Numbered from the stretch's first letter, positions 7,473 through 17,694 are shown. The stretch is DNA of 42,964 nucleotides from Parabacteroides sp. ZJ-118 (GCF_011038785.1 NZ_JAAKDT010000030.1:1-42964); one strand, 5' to 3'. A program made the numbers and translations. Notes: a model not told the origin generated them from the sequence alone.

Positions 7473-9518
7473 TTTCTTCAAGTCCGGATAGCTGATTCGG
7501 GTATGGAACATGGTTTTCAGTTTGTCTACGAATACGCTCTTCACGGTCTCCACGTCCTTGAAGGTCAATGGAGCGCTCTTTAGCAAGCCGTCGGCGATCT
7601 GCCCGTCGATGATCTTGTTCACCAAGGCGCTGATACTCTCTTCGGTATGTTCCTTCAGGCTGCGGGAGGCTGCTTCCACAGAATCGGCCATCATCAGTAC
7701 GGCGGTCTCTTTCGAGAAGGGATTCGGGCCGGGGTAGGTGAATAGCTCGTCTTTAATCGGCTTGTCAGGGTATTGGTTCTTGAAAGAGTTGTAAAAATAC
7801 TTCGCCTTGCCACGTCCGTGGTGAGTACGGATGAAGCTGATAACCGCCTTGGGTAGCAGGGCCTTCTCGGCAATCTTCACGCCCTCGGTGACGTGGCTGA
7901 TGATGATTTGCGCGCTTTGGTCGAACGCCAGCTGGTTATGTGGGTTCACGCTCGTTTGGTTCTCGGTGAAGAAGACAGGGTTACTCATCTTTCCGATGTC
8001 ATGGTAAAGGGCGCCGGTACGGACCAATTGCGAGTTGGCGCCGATCTTGACAGCCGCTTCGGAGGCGAGGATGGATACCTGCAAAGAGTGTTGGAACGTA
8101 CCCGGGCAGGTCTCGCTGAGCTTCTTCAAGATCGGGTTGTTGATGTTGGACAATTCCACCAAGGTGATGTCCGATACGTAGCCGAACGTCTTCTCCAGTA
8201 TATATACTAATATGTAGGTGAACATGACGAGGATGAAGTTGATGCCGAAATAGAGCATCATCATCCAGTTGATCTTACTCAGGTTCGCCTCTTGGAACAG
8301 CGTGAGGCTTGTGTAGCAGATGGCGTACGAGAGGAAGATGAAGAATGCGCACCGGATCAGTTGCGAGCGTTCGCTCAGGTTTCTCAGGCTGAACGTCACG
8401 ACCATGCCCGCTATGGCTTGTAGCAATAGAAACTCATGCGGGAAAGGTACCATCAACGAGCAGATCAGCACGATAATAAGGTGCGTGAAAAGCGCCGTCC
8501 GGGAGTCGAAGAAGGTACGTACCACGATCGGTACGATGGCGAACGGCAATATATATACGTTGAATAACGCATAGGTAACGCATAGCTCCGTGAGGATGCA
8601 ACTCACGAATATGCAGAGGATCAAGAATAGTACGTTCTTCCGGTTATGGAATATCTTTAACCGGAAGGACCATAGGTAGAGCCAGAAACAGAACATTAGC
8701 CCGAAGACGAGTCCGAATTGACCGGCCAATATGATACCTTGCGTCTGCGTACCTCCGGTCTTGGCCTCGTGTACGGCCTTTAGGGAGCGGAGTACGTTGT
8801 AGGTATGGTTGTCGATGATCTCGCCCCGGTCTACGATGCGCTCTCCGGCTTGTACCATGCCGTTGGCGATAGATACGCTTTGTAGCATATCCTCCTTGAT
8901 CTTGTCGGACATGTCGGCGTCATAAGATATGTTCTCGGAGAGGTAGTTATTGATGTCACACGATTGCAGGATGGATTTGTCCAGTCGTGACGGGCAGTTG
9001 TTGATAATGAACTCGTAGGCGGTGCGAACGGTGAAAAAGTCGCTCACGTAACGGGGTTGCGCGACGGCATTCTCCAAGAGGTTGACACGGGAGTATCCCT
9101 CTTTCCGTAGCTCGTCCAGATCCTGCGACGAGATGATGCCGTTCTTGTATAAGTTGATCAGGCTGCCCTCGATATACTGCATGTAAGCGGGGGATGCTTT
9201 GCTTCGCAGGTTATTGCCGTTGTTGTAGTTGGCACGCAGTTTCTCGACCTCTTGCTCCTGGATGTCGGGGTTCATGCGGTAATAAGGCTCGAACTTACGG
9301 AGTACGCTGTCTTTCTCCGCTTTTACCTCGTCGTCGGTCTTGTAGATCGGGAAATCGTTCGGGGCGGTGAGCAACCCGTACCTCCAAGGCTTGCCTTCAT
9401 GGAACTGATATCGGAATTTTCCCTCCCGGGGGAAAAAGTAGGCGATAAGTAATGCGGCCACGACGAAGTAGACCACGGTCGGTATGTTGTAATTCTTTTG
9501 TTTCATATGCGTTCTCAT
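7470..9518 (-). CDS. 7TM-HD phosphohydrolase (PgpH/YqfF family)
   Basis: 682 residues. One membrane anchor (IPTVVYFVVAALLIAYFF) is followed by a large extracytoplasmic domain (about 35-265), a block of seven membrane helices (about 270-455) and a C-terminal HD domain. The HD signature is clear: FQHSLQVSILASEAA (H near 477), LYHDIGKM (HD near 506), then IISHVTEGV, THHGRGKAKYF and DSVEAASRSL with the final metal-binding aspartate. In Firmicutes this architecture (PgpH) hydrolyses cyclic di-AMP; assigning that substrate here is inference. Start could also be four codons later (MKQKNY). It is divergent from gltX, with 83 bp between them. Confidence 0.9.
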   Translation of the reverse strand: MRTHMKQKNYNIPTVVYFVVAALLIAYFFPREGKFRYQFHEGKPWRYGLLTAPNDFPIYKTDDEVKAEKDSVLRKFEPYYRMNPDIQEQEVEKLRANYNNGNNLRSKASPAYMQYIEGSLINLYKNGIISSQDLDELRKEGYSRVNLLENAVAQPRYVSDFFTVRTAYEFIINNCPSRLDKSILQSCDINNYLSENISYDADMSDKIKEDMLQSVSIANGMVQAGERIVDRGEIIDNHTYNVLRSLKAVHEAKTGGTQTQGIILAGQFGLVFGLMFCFWLYLWSFRLKIFHNRKNVLFLILCIFVSCILTELCVTYALFNVYILPFAIVPIVVRTFFDSRTALFTHLIIVLICSLMVPFPHEFLLLQAIAGMVVTFSLRNLSERSQLIRCAFFIFLSYAICYTSLTLFQEANLSKINWMMMLYFGINFILVMFTYILVYILEKTFGYVSDITLVELSNINNPILKKLSETCPGTFQHSLQVSILASEAAVKIGANSQLVRTGALYHDIGKMSNPVFFTENQTSVNPHNQLAFDQSAQIIISHVTEGVKIAEKALLPKAVISFIRTHHGRGKAKYFYNSFKNQYPDKPIKDELFTYPGPNPFSKETAVLMMADSVEAASRSLKEHTEESISALVNKIIDGQIADGLLKSAPLTFKDVETVKSVFVDKLKTMFHTRISYPDLKK

Positions 9519-9567
9519 TTAGCGTCCGAAATATACGTAAAATAGTTCACTAACCGAAAAAAAGGCG

Positions 9568-9575
9568 TATTTTTG
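9568..9575 (+). promoter_or_regulatory. -7 element TATTTTTG for gltX-waaA
   Basis: TATTTTTG fits TAnnTTTG and lies 26 nt before the gltX start. The -33 region has no TTTG. It sits in the short divergent gap with the 7TM-HD gene. Confidence 0.5.
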
Positions 9576-9601
9576 CCGCGTTATTATAGAATGTAAGTGT
9601 T

Positions 9602-11119
9602 ATGACTCAAAGAAAAGTAAGAGTACGCTTTGCGCCTAGTCCTACGGGAGCGTTGCATATCGGAGGTGTTCGCACGGCCTTGTACAACTATTTATTCGCT
9701 AAACAGAATGGCGGTGATATGATTCTCCGTATCGAGGATACGGATTCCCAGCGCTTCGTTCCCGGGGCGGAAGACTATATCATCGAGGCTCTGACTTGGC
9801 TAGGTATCAAGTTCGACGAAGGCGTGAGCTTCGGCGGCAACTACGGTCCGTATCGCCAGAGCGAGCGCCGTGAGATCTACAAGAAATATGTCGATCAATT
9901 GTTGAGCGCCGGCCATGCTTATATGGCGTTCGATACGCCTGCCGAGTTGGAGGAGAAACGGAAGGAGATCGCCAATTTCCAATACGATGCCTCTACCCGT
10001 TCGCAAATGCGTAACTCGTTGACGCTTTCCCCGGAAGAGGTTCAGAACCTGATCGAGTCCGGTCATCAGTACGTAGTTCGTGCCAAGATCGAGCCGAATG
10101 AGGACATCCACGTGAACGACTTGATCCGTGGCGAGGTCGTTATCAACTCCTCAGTCTTGGATGATAAGGTATTATATAAATCGGCCGATCAATTGCCTAC
10201 TTACCACTTGGCGAATATCGTGGACGACCATTTGATGGAAGTTACCCATGTGATCCGTGGTGAGGAGTGGTTGCCGAGCGCGCCGCTTCATGTATTATTA
10301 TATCGTTTCTTCGGTTGGGAGGATACGATGCCTAGTTTCGCTCATCTGTCCTTGCTATTGAAACCGGAAGGTAACGGTAAGTTGAGCAAGCGTGACGGCG
10401 ATCGTCTGGGCTTCCCAGTATTCCCCTTGGAATGGCACGATCCGAAGACGGGTGATGTTTCATCGGGCTATCGTGAGAGTGGCTACTTCCCCGAGGCTGT
10501 CGTAAACTTTCTCGCTTTGCTGGGTTGGAACCCAGGTAACGATCAAGAGGTGATGAGCATGGATGATTTGATCCGTTTATTCAACCTGTCTCGTTGCAGC
10601 AAGAGCGGCGCTAAGTTCGATTATGAGAAAGGCAGATGGTTTAACCACCACTATTTACTAGAGAAGCGTAATGCGGAGATCGCTGACCTATTCTTGCCGA
10701 TCGTGGAAAGCCACGGTATCCGGACTACCCATGCTTATGTAGAGAAGGTAGTCGGCATGATGAAAGGCCGTGTCAATTTCGTAAGTGAGTTATGGGATCT
10801 TTGTTCTTTCTTCTTTATCGCTCCGACGGAGTACGATGAGAAAACCCGCAAGAAACGCTGGAAAGAGGATTCCGCTGTGCGATTGGGTGAGTTTATCGAA
10901 CAACTGCGTGCCCGTGAGCCGTTCGATGTAGAAGGTACGGAGAACGAGTGCAAGGCTTGGATCGAGAGTAAGGGATATCATTTGGGGAATATCATGAACG
11001 CCGCCCGTCTGGCCTTGGTTGGCGAGGGGAAAGGCCCCGGTATCTTTGATATCACCGAGGCTTTGGGTAAAGAGGAGTCTATCCGCCGTATCCAACGGGC
11101 TATCGAGATTCTAAAATAA
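9602..11119 (+). CDS. gltX: Glutamate--tRNA ligase
   Basis: 505 residues, the usual length of a discriminating or non-discriminating bacterial GluRS. The class I signature is [13 protein letters not shown] (HIGG at residues 19-22) and the second catalytic motif is KLSKRDGD near residue 260. The C-terminal part forms the helical anticodon-binding domains. It charges tRNA-Glu in the cytoplasm and supplies the first tRNA intermediate for tetrapyrrole synthesis where that route is used. waaA starts 2 nt after its stop, so the two are almost certainly cotranscribed. Confidence 0.97.
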   Translation: MTQRKVRVRFAPSPTGALHIGGVRTALYNYLFAKQNGGDMILRIEDTDSQRFVPGAEDYIIEALTWLGIKFDEGVSFGGNYGPYRQSERREIYKKYVDQLLSAGHAYMAFDTPAELEEKRKEIANFQYDASTRSQMRNSLTLSPEEVQNLIESGHQYVVRAKIEPNEDIHVNDLIRGEVVINSSVLDDKVLYKSADQLPTYHLANIVDDHLMEVTHVIRGEEWLPSAPLHVLLYRFFGWEDTMPSFAHLSLLLKPEGNGKLSKRDGDRLGFPVFPLEWHDPKTGDVSSGYRESGYFPEAVVNFLALLGWNPGNDQEVMSMDDLIRLFNLSRCSKSGAKFDYEKGRWFNHHYLLEKRNAEIADLFLPIVESHGIRTTHAYVEKVVGMMKGRVNFVSELWDLCSFFFIAPTEYDEKTRKKRWKEDSAVRLGEFIEQLRAREPFDVEGTENECKAWIESKGYHLGNIMNAARLALVGEGKGPGIFDITEALGKEESIRRIQRAIEILK

Positions 11120-11121
11120 TC

Positions 11122-12357
11122 ATGTACAGTTTAGCGATACATCTCTACGCTTTTGTGGTTGCTCTGATCTCGCCTTTCCATAAAAAAGCGAGACTGATGC
11201 GATTCGGACAATGGAAAACAAATTCCATACTTCGTGAGAAGATCGACCGGGACGCTAAATACATCTGGTTCCATGCTTCCTCGTTGGGCGAGTTCGAGCA
11301 GGGGCGTCCTATGATCGAGAAGATCAAGGTAAAACATCCAGAGTATAAGGTGTTGCTGACTTTCTTTTCTCCCTCCGGCTATGAGGTACGGAAGAATTAC
11401 AAAGGAGCGGACGTGATTTGCTATCTCCCTTTCGATACGCCTTTCCGGGTGAAGAAGTTCTTGAATCTGGCGAACCCGGCGATCGCCGTATTTATCAAGT
11501 ATGAGTTTTGGGGGAACTATTTACGTGAGTTGCATAAGCGGAGAATACCGGTTTATATCATTTCCGCCATATTCCGTCCCGACCAGTTATTTTTCCAATG
11601 GTTCGGAAAGCCGTACCGGAAGATGCTATCTTATTTTGATCATCTTTTCGTGCAGGACGAGCGTTCGATGAAACTCTTGAAAGAGTTTGGTATCACGAAT
11701 GTGACGGTGACCGGCGATACCCGTTTTGACCGGGTATTGGATGTCCGTAAGCAGGCTCGTGAGCTTCCGTTTATCGAACGTTTTTTGGAAAGCAAGGAGG
11801 GGAAAAGGCCGATCGTGATGGTGGCCGGCAGTTCATGGCCGCAAGACGAGGCGATCTTTATCACTTATTTCCAAGAACATCCGGAGATGAAGTTGATTAT
11901 CGCCCCGCATGAGATTCACCGGGAACATCTCCTCTCTATCGAGGCGATGCTAAAACGTCCGTCCGTCCGTCTATCGGAGGCGCACGAGGAGGATCTGGCC
12001 GATAAAGATTGCTTGATCATTGACAGTTTCGGGCTCTTATCTTCGATTTATCGCTACGGGCAGATCGCTTATATCGGCGGTGGTTTCGGAGCAGGTATCC
12101 ACAATACGTTGGAAGCCGCCGTTTATGGAGTTCCGGTCTTATTCGGCCCGAGATACTATAAATTTAAGGAGGCGAAGGATCTGATCGCCGTAGGTGGTGG
12201 TTTCTCCATCACCGACGATACCTCCTTCCGAACGAAGATGGACGAGTTATTGACCGATCCGACTGCTTTGGAAACCTCCGGGCAAGCTGCCGGTGATTTT
12301 GTGAAAAACAGTGTAGGAGCGACGGACCAAATCTTACGGCAAATCCACATCCGTTAA
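11122..12357 (+). CDS. waaA: 3-deoxy-D-manno-octulosonic acid (Kdo) transferase
   Basis: 411 residues. A short N-terminal membrane anchor (YSLAIHLYAFVVALISPF) precedes a GT-B fold glycosyltransferase: the N-lobe has WFHASSLGEFEQGRP with the family's catalytic glutamate, and the C-lobe has GSSWPQDE, APHEIHREH and YIGGGFGAGIHNTLEAAVYG, the CMP-Kdo binding segment. It would transfer Kdo to lipid A precursor at the inner face of the cytoplasmic membrane. Symbol kdtA is also used. It is the second gene of the gltX operon and ends at a bidirectional hairpin. Confidence 0.95.
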   Translation: MYSLAIHLYAFVVALISPFHKKARLMRFGQWKTNSILREKIDRDAKYIWFHASSLGEFEQGRPMIEKIKVKHPEYKVLLTFFSPSGYEVRKNYKGADVICYLPFDTPFRVKKFLNLANPAIAVFIKYEFWGNYLRELHKRRIPVYIISAIFRPDQLFFQWFGKPYRKMLSYFDHLFVQDERSMKLLKEFGITNVTVTGDTRFDRVLDVRKQARELPFIERFLESKEGKRPIVMVAGSSWPQDEAIFITYFQEHPEMKLIIAPHEIHREHLLSIEAMLKRPSVRLSEAHEEDLADKDCLIIDSFGLLSSIYRYGQIAYIGGGFGAGIHNTLEAAVYGVPVLFGPRYYKFKEAKDLIAVGGGFSITDDTSFRTKMDELLTDPTALETSGQAAGDFVKNSVGATDQILRQIHIR

Positions 12358-12425
12358 TCGATAAAGCCAGGTTTACTACTCGAGTGATTGTATGCCCGGA
12401 CTCTTTTGCTATAGCGATGAAATAT

Positions 12426-12486
12426 GGATGAGACAGACGTGCGGACTGGTAATTGAACGATCCGTGTTGTCTGTCTCATCCGTGTT
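12426..12486. terminator. Bidirectional hairpin between waaA and pepC
   Basis: GGATGAGACAGAC (12426-12438) pairs perfectly with GTCTGTCTCATCC (12469-12481) over a 30-nt loop, followed by GTGTTTTATTTT. It lies between two convergent genes and can serve both, although the loop is long and the T-tract broken. Confidence 0.6.
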
Positions 12487-12491
12487 TTATT

Positions 12492-13895
12492 TTAGTCCTC
12501 TTCAGCGAACATCGGGTCCCAAGCGGGAAGACGAGTCGGTGTTTGTCTCAAGATCTCTTTTACTTGATCCGTGATGTACTTTTTGTTGACTACCAGACGG
12601 AACATATACTCATTAAACCATTGGTCTGTCATGATGAGGTGGCCGGCGTTCGCTCCGGGTCCCCAACTATTCTCGACCATCCATTTCTTCGGCTTCCCAT
12701 TCGCGTCGAGGTCAACTGCCATCAAGGTCATGGCGTGTGAGGAACCGCTGGAGAACGTCTGGATACGTTGTTTCTTGTCCATGCCGAATGTGGTACCCAG
12801 CAATGAACCGTAATCGTAGAAGTTTACATCCAGAATACCTCTATCGCGATCGAAGAACTTGCCTACGTCGCAAGAGAAATACATCATGGTGCTGTCCTTG
12901 ATGGAAGCGATAGCCATTTGCTTGATATCCTCGATCGGAAGGTTCACGTACGTCCAGTTCTTGCCATCGTAAGCGTGGCGGTCGTAATCGATCTCATACA
13001 GCTTATAATAATCGCGGCTCGGATCGTTCATCAACATAACATAGTTGTTTTTCAAATCGTCCCCGATATATTCTTGGAAAAAAGACTGAGGCGTATATTC
13101 CTTCGTCTCTACCGGATTCCCCTTAGCGTCTTTGCGAGTCCATGTGAATTTCGTAGGCGGCTCTCCCAAGTTCAATACGAGCATACGGTAAATCGTGCCT
13201 AACATCTCTGTTTTCTTTTTCTCCAGATCCGCTACGGTTGTGCCTTTGGTCGTAGACTGGTCACGGAGTTGCAGGCCGTATTCTTTCAGCTTTAATCCGA
13301 TCAGGTTGCTCATGCGTCCGGTACTGTTACTGCTGTTGGTCTCTACCATGACCTCGGCGGGAACCACGCCATACTTAGTCAGGAGATCGGAGACACCCGT
13401 GAACTGCCCGCCGTCTCCGATCGGGTTCTTGAATAACCATTCCACCATCTTGTCGTCCATGGGTTTCAGACGAGTATCGATGATACCCTGTAAGAAAAGG
13501 TTCGCTTTCTCCAATTGATCCCAAAAGAAAGAATAATTCTGGGAGAATTGGAATTCACCCATGTCGTACTTATGGATCGCCTGCGCACGGAATACGTTCA
13601 ATCCCGTGAAAAGCCAACAACGACCCGAGGAGCGTTGGTTGGAGATCCCTTTGCTCTCTACCTTGTTAGAGAAGTACGTATCCAGATTGTTCTTGCTCTC
13701 CCCATTAACGGCAAGCTTATTGATGTCATTATTGGTGATTGCGTTACGGATCGCCTTATCGGCGGGGGTACCTTGATAAGACTGTTTGATTTGTTGCAGC
13801 ATCGCCGGTGAAATGCCTCCACCGCTTTGTTGCCCGTGAGCCGATAGCGTGATGCCTAAGGTCAAGGCCGCTATCCATAAATTGGTTTGTTTCAT
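12492..13895 (-). CDS. pepC: Secreted C1B cysteine aminopeptidase (PepC/bleomycin hydrolase family)
   Basis: 467 residues. The papain-like triad of family C1B is complete: SSGRCWLFTGLNVFRAQ (Cys93), GSSHAMTLMAVD (His near 386) and VENSWGPG (Asn near 409). Unlike cytosolic PepC it carries an N-terminal signal peptide (LWIAALTLGITLSAHGQQ), so it should work in the periplasm on peptides. It is 27 bp downstream of the CBM9-like lipoprotein gene and ends the minus-strand run that also holds a prolyl-type aminopeptidase, which suggests joint peptide breakdown. The exact specificity is inferred from the family. Confidence 0.92.
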   Translation of the reverse strand: MKQTNLWIAALTLGITLSAHGQQSGGGISPAMLQQIKQSYQGTPADKAIRNAITNNDINKLAVNGESKNNLDTYFSNKVESKGISNQRSSGRCWLFTGLNVFRAQAIHKYDMGEFQFSQNYSFFWDQLEKANLFLQGIIDTRLKPMDDKMVEWLFKNPIGDGGQFTGVSDLLTKYGVVPAEVMVETNSSNSTGRMSNLIGLKLKEYGLQLRDQSTTKGTTVADLEKKKTEMLGTIYRMLVLNLGEPPTKFTWTRKDAKGNPVETKEYTPQSFFQEYIGDDLKNNYVMLMNDPSRDYYKLYEIDYDRHAYDGKNWTYVNLPIEDIKQMAIASIKDSTMMYFSCDVGKFFDRDRGILDVNFYDYGSLLGTTFGMDKKQRIQTFSSGSSHAMTLMAVDLDANGKPKKWMVENSWGPGANAGHLIMTDQWFNEYMFRLVVNKKYITDQVKEILRQTPTRLPAWDPMFAEED

Positions 13896-13922
13896 GATAT
13901 GTAAATTGATTAATAAATGATG

Positions 13923-15041
13923 TTATTCCTTTTTAGACCCTACCAGACCGTCTTGCCGGATCTGCCATACCGTCCCGTCCGGTGCGGGTAGCGATATCTC
14001 GTACATAGAAGGGGTCGTATGTATTTCCAGTTGATTGGCGATCTCTTGCGGGCATAGCTCGTTTGCCTTCAAGTCGTCGATGTTGTCGGCATAATGACCG
14101 AAGGTGGCGGCGAACTCATTCTGGCGGTAATATAAATTACGCAAGATCCATTTCGTCTCCTCCGAAGGATGCTTTACGAAAGGTGTCTCACCCTCTCCCG
14201 CTATCTTATCCGATATTTGTACATACCCCCAGTATTCGGGCATATGGATATTGATTACCCCGGTAGGAGCCCATACCCAATTGTACTCGCGAATCTTATC
14301 CTCGCCCTGGACAGGGATTTTCGTGTATTTACCGTCTTTCACGTCCGTTGTCCATTCCACGCGGGAGAAGTTCACACGGATCTGCTCACCGATTTCCGGC
14401 TTTTCTTTTCCTCGGTCCATTTGGAATATGGAGATCCAAGGAATGAATACCTCTACGCTCCATGACTGATCCGTGTCTTTCGGGTTATTCAGCGTACCGT
14501 CTACGTGAACCGCGGATTTCATCCCGGCAAACTCCCAGTTATTCAATACTTGCGGATCATCCCGATAGGGGCGGGTTAAGAACAAGTCCCATTCCGTACC
14601 CAAGGCATTCACCTCGTACTCCAGATAATTATGGGTGTCGTTCGTAGGATTCAGGAAGATCTCGAAGTCGTTGTCATGGAAGATCACGGCGTCGTGCTCC
14701 GTGAGGGTCGCCCAAACGTGCGGCTCCTCCATTAGGACGGCGAAATACATTCCGTTATCATCGTAAGTCATCTTGGCCCGGGTCTGGAAGTGAGGGGCCG
14801 GGCGTTTGTCTCCTTCGATATCCACGAAGTCGCCCGTCCAAGGTATCGCGTCCCATTCCCCGGGAGATAGCTTCCCGTCGATCTTTATGGGAGCGGGAGC
14901 CTTGTAGCAAACATACGTCGGCGGGCTGAACGGTGGTTGCGGCATATACGAGATGTCCCGCTTTTGCGTACTTGGTTTCTGTGCGCAAGAAAGCAATAGG
15001 AGTGCTGTCAATGGCGCTGTCATTATAATCGTTTTTCTCAT
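13923..15041 (-). CDS. CBM9-like carbohydrate-binding lipoprotein
   Basis: 372 residues. The leader TAPLTALLLLSCAQ ends in a lipobox with Cys19, so it is probably lipid-anchored. Residues 40-260 match the family 9 carbohydrate-binding/DOMON-like fold: IKIDGKLSPGEWDAIPWT at the start, MTYDDNGMYFAVLMEEP, then HDNDFEIFLNPTNDTHNYLEYEVNALG. A later part (residues 290-372) has VWQIRQDG near the end. Such proteins are common in Bacteroidetes and bind or process glycans, usually without known catalytic residues. It lies between a carbonic-anhydrase-like gene and pepC on the same strand; the functional link is unclear. Confidence 0.82.
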   Translation of the reverse strand: MRKTIIMTAPLTALLLLSCAQKPSTQKRDISYMPQPPFSPPTYVCYKAPAPIKIDGKLSPGEWDAIPWTGDFVDIEGDKRPAPHFQTRAKMTYDDNGMYFAVLMEEPHVWATLTEHDAVIFHDNDFEIFLNPTNDTHNYLEYEVNALGTEWDLFLTRPYRDDPQVLNNWEFAGMKSAVHVDGTLNNPKDTDQSWSVEVFIPWISIFQMDRGKEKPEIGEQIRVNFSRVEWTTDVKDGKYTKIPVQGEDKIREYNWVWAPTGVINIHMPEYWGYVQISDKIAGEGETPFVKHPSEETKWILRNLYYRQNEFAATFGHYADNIDDLKANELCPQEIANQLEIHTTPSMYEISLPAPDGTVWQIRQDGLVGSKKE

Positions 15042-15115
15042 GTTCGTTTGTTTTCAGATCGTTCGACAAATAGATTCTTGTTGAAGTGAGTCCATCACTG
15101 CGTCCAACCGGATCC

Positions 15116-15631
15116 TTATCCTTTATACCAAGAAGAATACATATGGTAGTTCTTGGCTATTTTCTGGTTGATCTCTTTCGCTTGCTCGGGATCTACCTTC
15201 TTGACGAACTTGGCGGGAACTCCGGCGTAGATACTGCCCGGCTCGACGATCGTCTTGCTTAACACGACGGAACCTGCGGCGATGATTGCTCCCTCGCCTA
15301 CTACGGCGTGATCCAATACCACGGAGCCCATTCCGATCAAGGCGCCATTGCAAATCTTCGCCCCGTGGATCGTTACGTTGTGGCCGATGGATACATCATC
15401 GCCGATCTCGATCGTTGATTTCTCGTATAAGGTGTGAAGGACGGAACCGTCCTGTACGTTCACGCCGTTGCCGATGCGGATCGAGTTCACGTCGCCGCGA
15501 AGCACGGTGCCAAACCAGATACTGCAACCTTCCCCGATCTCTACGTCACCTATAATCGTGGCGTTGTCTGCTAAAAAAGTGTCTTTACCGATCTTCGGGG
15601 TAAAGCCACGAACGGATTTAATTAATGCCAT
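15116..15631 (-). CDS. Gamma carbonic anhydrase-like hexapeptide-repeat protein
   Basis: 171 residues built from left-handed beta-helix hexapeptide repeats (IGDVEIGEGCSIWFGTVLRGD and so on) with a C-terminal helix. The three zinc-ligand histidines of the gamma carbonic anhydrase/YrdA group are present: His66 in GSVLHTLY, His84 in IGHNVTIHG and His89. Many members of this group bind metal but show little anhydrase activity, so the reaction is unsure. It starts 10 bp after the stop of the upstream aminopeptidase gene and is cotranscribed with it. Confidence 0.9.
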   Translation of the reverse strand: MALIKSVRGFTPKIGKDTFLADNATIIGDVEIGEGCSIWFGTVLRGDVNSIRIGNGVNVQDGSVLHTLYEKSTIEIGDDVSIGHNVTIHGAKICNGALIGMGSVVLDHAVVGEGAIIAAGSVVLSKTIVEPGSIYAGVPAKFVKKVDPEQAKEINQKIAKNYHMYSSWYKG

Positions 15632-15641
15632 GTTTAGTCAT

Positions 15642-17429
15642 TTAAATTTCTGTTGTTTTCTCTTTCAGCCAAGCTCTCTCCTCCTCGTTCAGGAACGGGC
15701 TGATCTTGTCGTAGACCATCTGGTGGTATTTATTCAGCCAAGCGTGCTCACGGACAGAGAGCATGGGGATGATAATGAGGCTCGTGTCGATGAAACAAAG
15801 CGTCAGCGTATCGAATCCCAAGAATTTCCCGAATTCCGTCTCGCTGTCCTCACGTACCAAGATCATGTTCTCCGTACGGATACCGTATTCGCCGGTACGG
15901 TACATGGCCGGCTCGTCGCTGATCACCATTCCGGGCTTCAAGGTCACCGGGTTCTCCTCCATGCGGATGCTTTGGGGGCCTTCGTGTACGTTCAGGCAAT
16001 GACCGATACCGTGACCAGTCCCGTGCAAATAATGAATGCCGGAATCCCATAACGCCTTGCGGGCAAGGATATCGATCTGGGAACCTCGCGTACCGACGGG
16101 AAACTTGCTTTTCGCCAAGCTGATCGTACCTTTCAATACACGGGTGAAATCCTTCTTCATCTGCTCTGTCGGTTCTCCAAGGGCGATCGTACGGGTGATA
16201 TCTGTCGTACCGTCCAGATATTGCGCACCGGAATCGATCAAAAGCAAACCCTCCGGTTTCAAGGTCGCGTCCGTCTCCGGAGTAGCGGAGTAGTGAACGA
16301 TCGCTCCATGCCCGGCGTAGCCGCAGATCGTACCGAAGCTATCCATAATATATTGCGGTTGTTCCGCACGTAAGGCTGTCAGCTTCTCGGCGGCGCCGAG
16401 TTCCGTAACTTGGGCTCCTTCCGCCATTTGTCTCTCCAGCCAGATATAGAATTTGGTCAAGGCGACGCCATCTTTTACCACAGCGTTTTGGAATCCCTTG
16501 ATCTCGGTCTCGTTCTTGACGCTTTTCAAATGGTTGGCGGGAGAGATCCCTTCCACGATCGTACAGCTTCTCGGGATCGCGTCGTATAAGGAGACGTTCG
16601 TCCTGTTCATATCCACGAACACCCGGCTGTTTTCCGGTAGGCGGGACAGATATCTCCGGATCATGGCGTATTCGGCAAGCGTAACCCCTTCTTTCTTCAA
16701 ATGCTCGGCGATTTCGGCGGTCAGCTTCTCCGGCCTGATGAAGAGTACGCTCTCGTCTTCCGATACGAAGGCGTAGCTGACTACGACTGGGTTATAGGTC
16801 ACGTCCGTGCCCCGGATATTGAACGTCCACGCGATCTCGTCCAAGGCGGCGAGGATCAAGCAGTCGGCGCCTTCGCTCCGCAGCCGGTTATTGATGAGGT
16901 CTAGTTTCTCGTGCACGGAGGCTCCGCTTAATGCTTCCGGCATCTCGAATATCGGGTTTCCGGGAACGGCGGGACGGTCCTTCCAGATACTCTCGATCAG
17001 GTCGGCCGAGGTATCCAGCTTGATCTCTTTCCGGATTAGTTTATTCGCCAAGGCATTCGCTTCGGCGACGCTATAGGTCTGCCCATCCAGTCCCACGGTC
17101 TGTCCGGCGTGCAACTCATGCGAGAGGAATTCCGTGATAGACGGTGTCTCCGGGAGCGCCAACTTATAGAGTTCGATACCGGAACCTTCCAGCTGGCTGG
17201 CCGCTTGCAGGAAATACCGGGAATCGGTCCATAAGCCTGCCCTGTCTGCGGTGACCACGATCGTTCCCGCCGAGCCGGTGAAGCCGGATATCCATTCTCT
17301 CGATTTCCAGCGATCGGCCGGATACTCGCTTAGGTGCGGGTCGGAACTGGGTATGATATAAGCGTCAACTTTCTGTTGTCTCATAGCCTCCCGTAGGGCG
17401 GCGATACGTTCAGGAATGTTTGTTTTCAT
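15642..17429 (-). CDS. Xaa-Pro aminopeptidase (M24B family)
   Basis: 595 residues, the long form with two creatinase-like N-terminal domains, the M24 metallopeptidase domain and a C-terminal extension. The five metal ligands are visible: Asp residues in LLIDSGAQYLDGTTDITR (near 399 and 410), His in GTGHGIGHCLNVHEGP (near 473), and Glu in SDEPAMYRTGEYGI and IRTENMIL (near 505 and 519). It removes an N-terminal residue preceding proline, probably in the cytoplasm as no signal peptide is seen. It is the first gene of the minus-strand operon driven from the promoter at 17461-17491. Confidence 0.94.
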   Translation of the reverse strand: MKTNIPERIAALREAMRQQKVDAYIIPSSDPHLSEYPADRWKSREWISGFTGSAGTIVVTADRAGLWTDSRYFLQAASQLEGSGIELYKLALPETPSITEFLSHELHAGQTVGLDGQTYSVAEANALANKLIRKEIKLDTSADLIESIWKDRPAVPGNPIFEMPEALSGASVHEKLDLINNRLRSEGADCLILAALDEIAWTFNIRGTDVTYNPVVVSYAFVSEDESVLFIRPEKLTAEIAEHLKKEGVTLAEYAMIRRYLSRLPENSRVFVDMNRTNVSLYDAIPRSCTIVEGISPANHLKSVKNETEIKGFQNAVVKDGVALTKFYIWLERQMAEGAQVTELGAAEKLTALRAEQPQYIMDSFGTICGYAGHGAIVHYSATPETDATLKPEGLLLIDSGAQYLDGTTDITRTIALGEPTEQMKKDFTRVLKGTISLAKSKFPVGTRGSQIDILARKALWDSGIHYLHGTGHGIGHCLNVHEGPQSIRMEENPVTLKPGMVISDEPAMYRTGEYGIRTENMILVREDSETEFGKFLGFDTLTLCFIDTSLIIIPMLSVREHAWLNKYHQMVYDKISPFLNEEERAWLKEKTTEI

Positions 17430-17460
17430 CGCATTTTATTTTAGTCAACATTAATATTCG

Positions 17461-17491
17461 CAAAGTTAAGGAATTATTCAATTTGCGCAAA
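17461..17491 (-). promoter_or_regulatory. Promoter of the aminopeptidase operon
   Basis: On the minus strand TTTG (17491-17488) is followed after 19 nt by TAACTTTG (17468-17461), an exact match to the Bacteroidetes consensus. Transcription would start near 17455, about 25 nt before the start codon. Confidence 0.85.
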
Positions 17492-17665
17492 AGCCTATGT
17501 TCTCAAGATTGAGGTGCGGCGCGAATTATGTGGGCTTAAGACAGATGATGCACTCTGTCGGCAATTCAATCCGTTCATGACTTTGTGTTTTACAAGCTTG
17601 TGAGCCTGTTGCTTTAAATCAAGTTAAAGATGAGGAACCCAATAGGGTATCAAGGAATAATTTGC

Positions 17666-17673
17666 TAGTTTTG
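17666..17673 (+). promoter_or_regulatory. -7 element TAGTTTTG for the lipoprotein-mtnA pair
   Basis: TAGTTTTG fits TAnnTTTG and ends 21 nt before the lipoprotein start; no clear TTTG is found 19-20 nt upstream. The remaining gap 17492-17665 shows no gene or repeat. Confidence 0.45.
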
Positions 17674-17694
17674 TGGTAACAAATAGGAAGTGCC

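Noticed and set aside
15468-16052. 194-codon plus-strand frame
   Set aside because: It overlaps two well-supported minus-strand genes (gamma carbonic anhydrase and aminopeptidase) and has no recognisable motif.
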